DNA of 11,807 nt from Acidilobaceae archaeon (GTDB lineage: Archaea > Thermoproteota > Thermoprotei_A > Sulfolobales > Acidilobaceae): positions 1 to 11,807 of the forward strand of contig JALWJI010000161.1 of NCBI GenBank assembly GCA_027081695.1. Reading direction: 5' to 3'. Of the stretch, positions 1-6,146 are shown piece by piece (position 1 is the stretch's first letter; each line of letters begins with the position of its first letter). A program made the translations under genes and the position numbers. Below the pieces are notes generated by a model. It had not been told where the DNA came from and made no database searches. It saw only the letters and a program-made list of their open reading frames with translations.

Positions 1-1
1 G

Positions 2-700
2 AACGGAGCTAGAGTACTCTATGTCGACGAATACATTGTTGGAAAAGGACTCCATCTTATCCTAGGCCCTAATGGAGCCGGGAAAACTACTCTGCTGAAG
101 GTTCTTTCGGGTATCCTGCCACCCAGTGAGGGATCCGTTACTATTTGTGGAGATAAGCCTCAGATGATCCGTGATATGATAGGTTATCTTCCTGCCTTAC
201 CAGAAGTAGATCCCCTCGCTACTGTTGAGAATGTTATTGAGGCTGGATTGTACGGTTCATCTATTGTAGATGAAAGAGAAGCGATCGAGGAAGCGATCAA
301 GTTAGTTGGTATAACTAGACTTGTGGGCAGGAAATTCAATACTCTGAGTAGCGGTGAGCAGAGACTAGTATGTATCGCTAGGGTGCTAGCCCGTAGACCT
401 AGGATTTTGTTACTGGATGAACTCTTTAACTTCCTTGACATTAGTAACAAGGAAAGAGTATTTAGAATAGTTAGGGAATACACGGTTAGGAACAATGCGA
501 TTACACTTGTAACGACTCACGAGATATACTATGCAGGATTGTTTGATACTGTAACTGTTCTGAGGAGAGGAGAAGTCATGTTCCATGGAAGGCCCGGAAA
601 TCTAGGAGAAGATGTTCTGCGCTCTGCGTACGGTATAGATATCCTATCTCTAAGAATAGACGGAAAAACGCTGTTCCTTCCACGACACCTAGTCGAGTAA
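2..700 (+). CDS. ABC importer ATP-binding protein, iron-chelate/cobalamin type (5' end outside window)
   Basis: Cytoplasmic ATPase subunit that would power uptake through a membrane permease. The reading frame is open from base 2, so the gene starts before the window and the ATG at 164 is internal. Of 232 visible residues, Walker A (GPNGAGKTT) lies at 65-91, the signature LSSGE at 344-358, Walker B (ILLLDE) at 404-421 and the H-loop histidine (TTHE) at 518-520. The Q-loop glutamine is replaced: the segment reads YLPALPE where YxPQ is usual. The C-terminal tail (AYGIDI...LFLP) resembles the end of FecE/BtuD-type subunits (COG1120), which points to iron-siderophore, heme or cobalamin uptake. 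Its permease and binding protein are not visible and would lie upstream. The ATPase assignment is secure; the substrate class is inferred. Confidence 0.9.
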   Translation, partial: NGARVLYVDEYIVGKGLHLILGPNGAGKTTLLKVLSGILPPSEGSVTICGDKPQMIRDMIGYLPALPEVDPLATVENVIEAGLYGSSIVDEREAIEEAIKLVGITRLVGRKFNTLSSGEQRLVCIARVLARRPRILLLDELFNFLDISNKERVFRIVREYTVRNNAITLVTTHEIYYAGLFDTVTVLRRGEVMFHGRPGNLGEDVLRSAYGIDILSLRIDGKTLFLPRHLVE

Positions 701-835
701 AACGGCGATAATTAATAGATAGCTTAAGTGTATTAATAATGATCATAATAGTTATAGCTGCATATGTATTAGATTATATCACTAATTTGACTGGGCTAGA
801 ACTTATTGTAGATATATCCGGAGACGACAACGAGT

Positions 836-845
836 GGAGGAGGAG
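836..845 (+). promoter_or_regulatory. Strong Shine-Dalgarno site deciding the TTG start at 851
   Basis: The purine run ggaggaggag ends 5 bases before TTG 851. The same frame is closed by a TAG near 809, and no ATG or GTG lies between that stop and 851, so the site and the stop together fix the TTG as the start. Confidence 0.7.
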
Positions 846-850
846 ATATA

Positions 851-1282
851 TTGAGCGAGGATAAGCCAATCTTTAGTCTTGAGGGCAGAGTGTATTGGAG
901 TGAGAGCGATGCCGCCCATATTGCTCACTTCACGAGCTTCTTCAAGTATTGTGAGAAGGCGGAGGAAGAATTCCTTTTCACAGGTTTATCCAAGCTCGGT
1001 ATAGATTTCGAGGGCAGGCTTGACATAATATTTCCTCGAGTACATGCAGAATGCGACTATCATGCCCCATTAAGGGTTCATGACCGGTACCGTGTAGATA
1101 TCGTAGACATAGAGATTGGCAGAAGTAGCATAAAGTGGAGGTATAAGATCTACAATACGAGTCTTGGAGTTCTCAGCGCCGAGTGCAAGATTGTAACAGT
1201 GGCCTTCGACCCCGTTGCAAGGAAGCCTGTAGAGGTTCCGGAGGACATTAGAAAAGCATTTGAAGAAGCTATGGAGAGATAA
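851..1282 (+). CDS. Acyl-CoA thioesterase, hotdog fold (4HBT/YbgC-like)
   Basis: Predicted soluble enzyme that hydrolyses acyl-CoA thioesters. Its 143 residues are the usual length for a single hotdog domain. The N-terminal motif RVYWSESDAAHIAHFTSFFK (residues 13-32) matches the 4-hydroxybenzoyl-CoA thioesterase pattern, with Asp20 at the catalytic aspartate position. HAECDYHAPLRVHD (65-78) matches the family's central strand and loop. The start is TTG with a strong ribosome-binding site. The gene stands 150 bp after the ABC ATPase and 45 bp before the DUF211 gene. The acyl substrate cannot be read from the sequence; short or medium acyl-CoA, phenylacetyl-CoA or a housekeeping role are all possible. 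Confidence 0.82.
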   Translation: MSEDKPIFSLEGRVYWSESDAAHIAHFTSFFKYCEKAEEEFLFTGLSKLGIDFEGRLDIIFPRVHAECDYHAPLRVHDRYRVDIVDIEIGRSSIKWRYKIYNTSLGVLSAECKIVTVAFDPVARKPVEVPEDIRKAFEEAMER

Positions 1283-1297
1283 CAGGGCTATTAACCC

Positions 1298-1304
1298 TTA
1301 AATT
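1298..1304 (+). promoter_or_regulatory. Possible TATA box of the DUF211 gene (leaderless)
   Basis: The A/T stretch cttaaat is centred about 27 bp before ATG 1328. No Shine-Dalgarno motif precedes that ATG, which fits a leaderless transcript. The box is a weak match to the archaeal consensus. Confidence 0.3.
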
Positions 1305-1327
1305 CCTGGGTAACAGTGATATAGCAT

Positions 1328-1633
1328 ATGGGGAAATATAGGATGAGTGCACCTATACGTAGAATCGTCCTCGACATACTCAAGCCCCTAAAAGGCCTCA
1401 GTATTATAGATGTCAGCAGAGAAGTAGCAAGCCTACCAGGAATAGAAGGCGTAAACGTAACAGTAAAGGAAATAGACGTTGAAACCGTCACCCTGAGTAT
1501 GACTATCGAGGGAACCGACATTAACTTCAACCAGGTAAGCGAGAAACTCGAAGAGCTTGGATGCATAATCCACAGCGTTGACCAAGTTATAGCAGGAAAG
1601 AAGATAGTAGAGGAACCCGAGATAGAAGACTAG
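1328..1633 (+). CDS. DUF211 family protein
   Basis: Small archaeal protein of 101 residues belonging to DUF211, a family with a ferredoxin-like alpha/beta fold and no established function. The diagnostic segments are IRRIVLDILKPLKG (residues 10-23), LPGIEGVNVTVKEID (36-50) and IHSVDQVIAGKKIVEE (80-95), which align along the whole length with the known archaeal members. The ATG has no Shine-Dalgarno motif, and a weak TATA-like element sits about 27 bp upstream, so it may be translated from a leaderless mRNA. Its TAG stop (1631-1633) overlaps the stop of the opposing gene within the palindrome CTAG. The family assignment is confident; a role in regulation or ligand binding would be guesswork. 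Confidence 0.88.
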   Translation: MGKYRMSAPIRRIVLDILKPLKGLSIIDVSREVASLPGIEGVNVTVKEIDVETVTLSMTIEGTDINFNQVSEKLEELGCIIHSVDQVIAGKKIVEEPEIED

Positions 1634-2535
1634 AGGAGCCTCGATATTATTTCCGAGAACACCTTTGATGCACCAATCCTCATACTTGAGAACAATAATC
1701 CAAGGGGAGGCATCCTGTAGGCGTGCGAGATGTTTTCACGGATCTTGCTGAGTGTCTCGTAGTCGAGGTTAACCGCATATAATAAATGAGTACTCTTCTC
1801 TATCCTCGATATCATTTCGAGACCGCTAAAACCTATACACTTGGATAAGGCCAGTATGTATAAGGCTAACTTGTTGACTGGAACCCGCTCATAGATGCCT
1901 TGAGGGCCCGCGCCAAGAGTATAATCGAATATACTCCTATTATCGGGCAAATACAATACTCTCTTTATCTCGATACCTCTCTTCGGGGCTTCAGAGCTTA
2001 GCCATTCTACCCTCTCATAACTGCTCTTACTATTATCCTTGGCAACTAGCTCTATCGAACTCGCCTTTTCCCTGGCTGGAAGATAAAAGTAGTTTTCATA
2101 GGTCACGTTAATCTTCATGTATAGGCTCTCATCGAGTAATTGTAGAACGTCCTCGTTCAACGCGTTCAATAGTGAAACAGGCAGAGCACTAGGCATAACG
2201 ACTATTGCCGGCACTCCCAGCTTAAGGCTCCTAGATATGAGCTTTGAGAGGACCTTGTGCCTAGGTTCCTTTATTCTTATGCTTTCATACTCGTAGAAGA
2301 CTGTTCTCTTATCCTGGAGAGCCAGCAGTATGCTGTTTATTATGGGTAGCTCGTCAAGGCTCACTTCTCTAATACTCTTCACGTAAACGTCTACACGATC
2401 ACTATCTATTCCTATATTGGGTTCAGATACGACTTCTGTTTCTACTTTCTTTACGGTGTCTGAGCTATAGTAGTGCATTAGGATATCGCTACATTCTTCG
2501 GCTAGTGCAAGTATGTCTCCACTATAACTCTTCAC
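1630..2535 (-). CDS. Uncharacterised 301-residue protein coupled to the GNAT-ABC fusion
   Basis: I do not recognise this family. The protein has no signal peptide or clear membrane segment. The N-terminal third (residues 1-75) is acidic and alternates predicted helices and strands. A hydrophobic stretch LGVPAIVVMPSALPVSLL (residues 106-123) could be a buried strand-loop-helix core, and the C-terminal 80 residues look helical. No metal-binding or nucleotide-binding motif is visible. The start is GTG at 2535, preceded by a good Shine-Dalgarno motif (aaggtgat). The first 14 bases overlap the end of the upstream GNAT-ABC gene in another frame, so the two are probably co-transcribed and translationally coupled. 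A shared job with that protein is inferred from this overlap only. It converges on the DUF211 gene with overlapping stop codons. Confidence 0.8.
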   Translation of the reverse strand: MKSYSGDILALAEECSDILMHYYSSDTVKKVETEVVSEPNIGIDSDRVDVYVKSIREVSLDELPIINSILLALQDKRTVFYEYESIRIKEPRHKVLSKLISRSLKLGVPAIVVMPSALPVSLLNALNEDVLQLLDESLYMKINVTYENYFYLPAREKASSIELVAKDNSKSSYERVEWLSSEAPKRGIEIKRVLYLPDNRSIFDYTLGAGPQGIYERVPVNKLALYILALSKCIGFSGLEMISRIEKSTHLLYAVNLDYETLSKIRENISHAYRMPPLGLLFSSMRIGASKVFSEIISRLL

Positions 2536-4456
2536 GGGTGATCACCTTTATTCCTCCATAACCGACCTGTATCAGTTTGTCTGGGTTGAGTGCGTCGAGC
2601 ACTTCTCTTCGATGTGTTGCGAGGACTAACGTTATACCGTGTTGTCTAGCCATCTTCGCTATTCTTCCAGCGACCCATCTAGCAGTCGTAGGATCAAGAT
2701 GTGCAGTAAACTCGTCTATTATAACGATGTTAGGCTTTTTCGCCAATAAAGCCGCTATCTTAGCTCTTTCCTTCTGACCAGTGCTGAGCTCTGAAACCTT
2801 AGCCCTATATAATACAGCGTCGCTTATACCAGCGACGCTAAGAACCTCGAGAGCTTCGACTACATCTCCCGTTATAGCTGTTATCTCCTCAAGCAGGCTT
2901 CCATCTCCAAACTTTGGCTCAAGCTCTCCCGGTAGATAAGCCGAGAGCTTCGCTCCCTCGGGAACCTCTATTTCGCCCTCGTCCGGCTTGTATGCAGGAT
3001 CATCGATATCATTGACTGCTCCAATTATCATTCTGAGCAATGTGGTTTTCCCAGCACCGCTTATACCTATCAAGACATTCACAGTGCCAGGATCGATATC
3101 TAGGTTCACGTCTCTTAACACGTATCTCTCAACTATTCGTTTCTCTACGCCAAAGGATCTGAGTGCTTCGGCTACGTTCTCTGGGAGGCCTTCCAGTGAG
3201 AGAGTGTTTCTATATGATTTTACCACGCCTTTGAGTCTGATCGGTTTTTGGAGTGGTGGAGCCGGCCTGTATCGTGGCCTGTATAGTACTCCTTTATGCT
3301 GTGAACCTAGGGGATCACTCCCTAGGTAGTTTCTAATGTATTCTTGTGCTGTTTCCGTCAATGGATACATTAGTACTGGGCGGCCGCTGGCCGTATCCCA
3401 CATGTATTTGAATCCTGCTCTCTCGAAGAATGGATTATACCTTGCCATCGCCGCTATTGTCTCGACTACGTGTTTTTCTCTCTTCATTTCCGGTATTCTC
3501 CTTTCCTTTATCCATTCAACGGCTGTCTTTACTGCAAGTACTCCGAGTCCTCCTCCCCTGAAGTCTGGGTGTACAACGACTCTCGCTATCCTGGCCGCAG
3601 CGGTGTTAGCTCGAGCTAACGCGTCCTGTGCTACTTTCTCGGCTACCATTGTTCTAGCTAGGCGTTTACCATATATTGGGGCGAGCTCCGAGTAGAGGCG
3701 TAGTATCTTTCTTCTTTCCTTTCCTGTTATTGGCCAGAAGGTTGGATGGAACCAGTCCTTAGGAAATATCTTTTCTCTTATTAATTTCTCAACCATGAAT
3801 GTTCCATCAGGTTGTGGAATTCTCCTATGCATTAGGGGTATAGGCGTGTCAACTCTCACGTAGCCAATAATTTTTGGCTCGTAGCTTTTCCTAGTTAATA
3901 GTTCTAATACTAGGAATCTGCTCGAGGGGAGGCTTCCCCTTATTTCTTGGAGAAGCATTCTCGCCCCGCATTTAGGACATGACGGCCTTAGATTGGCTTC
4001 CACTATTGTACCGCACCGAGGACATTTCCAGACTGCTACAAGCTCTTCTTTGCTCGCATAATGATATTGTTCTAGGCTTGCAATATTCTCATAGTCTTCC
4101 TCGCTCACGGCTTCTCGTACGAGTATTCTTCCCTTATAGTAGGGCTTATCAATTGTGATCTCCTTCCGCCATACTGGCCATACAAGGACTTCTCCCCATT
4201 TTGTAAGCCTCCACAGCCTATAGTCTCCGGGCTCCAGAATATAGAGGCCCCTTGCGGGCTTTGGCTCAGCCTTTGACTCTATCCTAACGTATTCTCCGGG
4301 GATAAACCAGCGGGCAATTGAGCCAGTCATTAAGAGGCCTAGGAGTTTCCAGTTAGGTGACTGCACGATTAGAAGACCGTACCAGCGATACCCGCTACGC
4401 GGAGTCACAATATTTCTCACTCTTGCCTTGAATACTAAGGGATATTCCTCGATCAC
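2522..4456 (-). CDS. GNAT acetyltransferase with inserted zinc ribbon, fused to an ABC ATPase (COG2401-like)
   Basis: Multidomain protein of 644 residues. Residues 1-105 form a beta-rich domain of unknown type. The GNAT domain spans about 106-365: its first strand and helix (RILVREAVSEEDYENIASLE), strand IIGYVRV (196-202), the acetyl-CoA loop motif IARVVVHPDFRGGGLG (290-305) and FFERAGF (343-349). A zinc ribbon with Cys145, Cys148, Cys160 and Cys163 is inserted after the first GNAT helix. The ABC domain fills about 405-644: Walker A GISGAGKTT (464-472), signature LSTGQ (557-561), Walker B IVIIDE (577-582), D-loop HLD and H-loop His615. The Q-loop glutamine is absent (YLPGELEP). No membrane segments or permease neighbours exist, so it is a soluble ATPase and not a transporter. 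The domain order matches COG2401, an ABC-type ATPase fused to a predicted acetyltransferase, of unknown function. The GTG start follows a GGTGAT ribosome-binding site. Confidence 0.9.
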   Translation of the reverse strand: MIEEYPLVFKARVRNIVTPRSGYRWYGLLIVQSPNWKLLGLLMTGSIARWFIPGEYVRIESKAEPKPARGLYILEPGDYRLWRLTKWGEVLVWPVWRKEITIDKPYYKGRILVREAVSEEDYENIASLEQYHYASKEELVAVWKCPRCGTIVEANLRPSCPKCGARMLLQEIRGSLPSSRFLVLELLTRKSYEPKIIGYVRVDTPIPLMHRRIPQPDGTFMVEKLIREKIFPKDWFHPTFWPITGKERRKILRLYSELAPIYGKRLARTMVAEKVAQDALARANTAAARIARVVVHPDFRGGGLGVLAVKTAVEWIKERRIPEMKREKHVVETIAAMARYNPFFERAGFKYMWDTASGRPVLMYPLTETAQEYIRNYLGSDPLGSQHKGVLYRPRYRPAPPLQKPIRLKGVVKSYRNTLSLEGLPENVAEALRSFGVEKRIVERYVLRDVNLDIDPGTVNVLIGISGAGKTTLLRMIIGAVNDIDDPAYKPDEGEIEVPEGAKLSAYLPGELEPKFGDGSLLEEITAITGDVVEALEVLSVAGISDAVLYRAKVSELSTGQKERAKIAALLAKKPNIVIIDEFTAHLDPTTARWVAGRIAKMARQHGITLVLATHRREVLDALNPDKLIQVGYGGIKVITREEL

Positions 4457-4476
4457 AAAAACATCACCAACGCAGT

Positions 4477-4541
4477 TATACGGCTATGATTACTCTGTGT
4501 TATATATGGCTCATCTCATAATTATATATCGTAGCCGTATA
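4477..4541. repeat. Inverted repeat bracketing the GNAT-ABC promoter
   Basis: The arm tatacggctatgat (4477-4490) is repeated in inverted orientation as atcgtagccgtata (4528-4541), with 13 of 14 positions paired and a perfect 10-base core (tatacggcta). The arms are centred 51 bp apart and enclose the TATA-like sequence for the minus-strand gene. They could be two half-sites of an operator bound by a regulator that loops or spans the promoter. A structured RNA is less likely, because one arm lies upstream of the predicted transcription start. Confidence 0.6.
4499..4508 (-). promoter_or_regulatory. Probable TATA box for the GNAT-ABC operon
   Basis: On the minus strand the sequence reads atatataa here. 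A start of transcription about 26 bases downstream would fall near 4478, leaving a leader of roughly 20 bases that carries the ggtgat ribosome-binding site ahead of GTG 4456. Position and sequence fit the archaeal consensus. Another A/T run at 4520-4529 is an alternative. Confidence 0.4.
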
Positions 4542-4586
4542 TTTCAATGTATAAAGATAATACCATAACAGCTATGAGCAAGCCAA

Positions 4587-5015
4587 CTATCTTTCTCGAC
4601 TTCCACGCTTAGCCGATTTCTCCGTTCTTATTTCCTGGGGTTTCTCAGTCTTTGGTCTACGAAGGCTCTTTATTCGTTCCACAGCTTCTATGACATCGAG
4701 CCATTCAATTATTTCACTCGGCTTTCCCTGCTCCATTAATCCTTCTATTCTCTTAGCAGCAAAAGTTTCCAATTTCCACAACGTATTATCAATCATAAGA
4801 TCCTCTGCTTCTTTCTCGTCATGTACCAGAATTATCTTACCGTGAACCGGGCACACTATATCGCCGTTTCTAAGCTTGAATAATGGCAAGCCGTCAAGAG
4901 GACAGGTGTCCGCCAGCATGACAGCTCCTCTAAGCATGAGTTCAGCCATTTTCTTTACTACCTTAGGATCTCTAGCAGGATCTATTGAACCTTTTTTCAC
5001 TAGATCTATCACCAT
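4587..5015 (-). CDS. Archaeal ZNRD2/p27 autoantigen-like zinc-ribbon protein (UPF0148 type)
   Basis: Small soluble protein of 142 residues related to the Sjogren's syndrome/scleroderma autoantigen p27 (ZNRD2) family, whose archaeal members have no settled function. The diagnostic block is MAELMLRGAVMLADTCPLDG (residues 23-42), followed by LPLFKLRNGDIVCPVHG (43-59). The usual ligands are two CxxC pairs. Here they are Cys38/Asp41 and Cys55/His58, so metal binding, if kept, would use a Cys-Asp-Cys-His set. The middle (75-120) looks helical, and the C-terminal 25 residues are basic and probably disordered. The ATG has no Shine-Dalgarno motif and a TATA-like element lies about 28 bp upstream, which suggests a leaderless mRNA. 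It is followed after 130 bp by the GNAT-ABC gene on the same strand, which appears to have its own promoter. Confidence 0.82.
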   Translation of the reverse strand: MVIDLVKKGSIDPARDPKVVKKMAELMLRGAVMLADTCPLDGLPLFKLRNGDIVCPVHGKIILVHDEKEAEDLMIDNTLWKLETFAAKRIEGLMEQGKPSEIIEWLDVIEAVERIKSLRRPKTEKPQEIRTEKSAKRGSRER

Positions 5016-5038
5016 ATTTTTGAGTCAGCATGCGAAAG

Positions 5039-5048
5039 ATAAAATTTA
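5039..5048 (-). promoter_or_regulatory. TATA box of the p27-like zinc-ribbon gene (leaderless)
   Basis: The minus strand reads taaattttat, centred about 28 bp before ATG 5015. No Shine-Dalgarno motif intervenes, so transcription probably starts at or next to the start codon. Confidence 0.5.
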
Positions 5049-5079
5049 CTAGCACGTTAGAATAACAAGACTACTAAAA

Positions 5080-5091
5080 CTCATTAATGAG
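5080..5091. repeat. Perfect 12-bp palindrome in a divergent intergenic region
   Basis: ctcattaatgag is its own reverse complement. It lies close to the middle of the 173-bp gap between the divergent p27-like and secreted-protein genes, a position where a dimeric repressor or activator site would be expected. Operator function is inference. Confidence 0.4.
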
Positions 5092-5144
5092 CTCCTAATG
5101 TATAATATAGATGACTAGAAGACACTATGAGTTGTTAACCGCAA

Positions 5145-5152
5145 TTATAAAG
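5145..5152 (+). promoter_or_regulatory. Probable TATA box of the secreted-protein gene
   Basis: ttataaag would place the transcription start near 5174-5176, giving a leader of about 14 bases that holds the gaggag motif (5181-5186) just before ATG 5189. A second TATA-like run, tataatata at 5101-5109, could serve a longer leader. Confidence 0.4.
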
Positions 5153-5188
5153 TTCTTATAGTAATGTTTAAAGAGAGGACGAGGAGAA

Positions 5189-5974
5189 ATGCGATACGGT
5201 TTAATAATATTTTTAATTTTACTCGCTATTTCATTCATCTTTGTCTATGACCTGTATTATTCATGCAAACTTACTGATGAAATAAATGCCACTATCGAGG
5301 ATTACTATCTGAACTCGTCTAGTATTTTAATAGGCAATTATGATAATAGAACAATTGAGAAGAGTTTCTCGGATCCCTGGGGATATGTTCTCATTACTCC
5401 CGCTAATTATTACGTAATATATGATAATGGTTCGTGGAGTCCTAAGCCTATGGATCCTCAATATATTATAGAATGGTTTGGTAGCGTATTTCCCGAGTCT
5501 GCAAATTCCATGATAGAGTATAAGGTAGGCAATAAAACAGTTGGTTCAGCGTTCTTAGGATCCGCGGTATACGGTTATATGTGGAATGAGACTATTGAGG
5601 TTCCAGTCAGAGGAGATGTGTGTAGGGTTCTGCGGTTCATAGTTGCTACACGTGCTGTGTGGGATTTTAATGATACGATGACGAATAGGAGCTTTATCGT
5701 TGCGGCGGCTTTCTATGATGAACAAGGTAATCTAATAGGCCGTAACTTTATAGGTTTCGGTATGGCGTCTGGAGAGGGAGATAATAAGTATGTAATGTAC
5801 TCGACGAGTTATCCTGGATGTGAGAAAAACCCTAGTCTGATAGATATGAACAGTGACGGAGTCATAGATATTCGTGCCGAAATTGTTGTATTTGCTACAT
5901 CAGATCCTGGAGTCGGGCATGCAAATGTCGGAGCGTATGCTCTCGGCTATCTGGAGGTTCTTCCTTGTAAATAG
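5189..5974 (+). CDS. Secreted or membrane-anchored protein with many N-glycosylation sequons
   Basis: No family was recognised. Residues 4-20 form one hydrophobic segment after a short basic N-terminus, so the protein is either exported or held in the membrane with its remaining 240 residues outside. That part carries eight N-x-S/T sequons (Asn 33, 42, 53, 80, 115, 133, 161, 166), consistent with archaeal surface glycoproteins. It has four cysteines outside the anchor (26, 145, 211, 260) that could form disulfides. A loop at residues 219-227, Asp-x-Asn-x-Asp-Gly-x-Ile-Asp (5843-5869), matches the start of EF-hand or dockerin-type calcium loops, although the twelfth position is Ala. The gene stands alone, divergent from the p27-like gene. 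A cell-envelope role is likely; no enzymatic motif is visible. Confidence 0.75.
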   Translation: MRYGLIIFLILLAISFIFVYDLYYSCKLTDEINATIEDYYLNSSSILIGNYDNRTIEKSFSDPWGYVLITPANYYVIYDNGSWSPKPMDPQYIIEWFGSVFPESANSMIEYKVGNKTVGSAFLGSAVYGYMWNETIEVPVRGDVCRVLRFIVATRAVWDFNDTMTNRSFIVAAAFYDEQGNLIGRNFIGFGMASGEGDNKYVMYSTSYPGCEKNPSLIDMNSDGVIDIRAEIVVFATSDPGVGHANVGAYALGYLEVLPCK

Positions 5975-6116
5975 ACTACATGGTCTTTAATACTATAATA
6001 TACTGGGATTACCAATACTGAGGACATCGTCAATAAATAGTTATCCGGTTAATTGAAACTATGTTTTTAGCTCAACTTTCTCGGATACACTGATGCCAGA
6101 TTTATTCGTTGTGTAG

Positions 6117-6125
6117 TTTTAAAAT
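6117..6125 (+). promoter_or_regulatory. TATA box of kptA (leaderless or very short leader)
   Basis: ttttaaaat is centred about 26 bp before ATG 6147. The frame is closed upstream by TAA at 6120-6122, and no other in-frame start exists, so promoter and start agree. Confidence 0.45.
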
Positions 6126-6146
6126 TATGATGAGGGACGTAGGTGC

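Noticed and set aside
184..495. Minus-strand open frame inside the ABC ATPase gene
   Set aside because: It is antisense to a frame with full Walker and signature motifs and has low-complexity Ser/Leu composition typical of a shadow frame.
701..850. Possible RNA gene or riboswitch in the 150-bp gap before the thioesterase gene
   Set aside because: The stretch is A/T-rich with only an 8-bp palindrome (atgatcat) and a weak TATA-like run. No stem-loop or tRNA-like structure was found.
2522..5015. Defence island or toxin-antitoxin reading of the GNAT-ABC, 301-residue and p27-like genes
   Set aside because: A GNAT domain and an ABC ATPase occur in some defence systems, but no nuclease, methyltransferase, integrase or other mobile signature is present, and base composition looks like that of the neighbours.
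6061..6070. T-run (tgtttttagc) as terminator of the secreted-protein gene
   Set aside because: It lies almost 90 bases past the stop and is only five T long, too weak to annotate.
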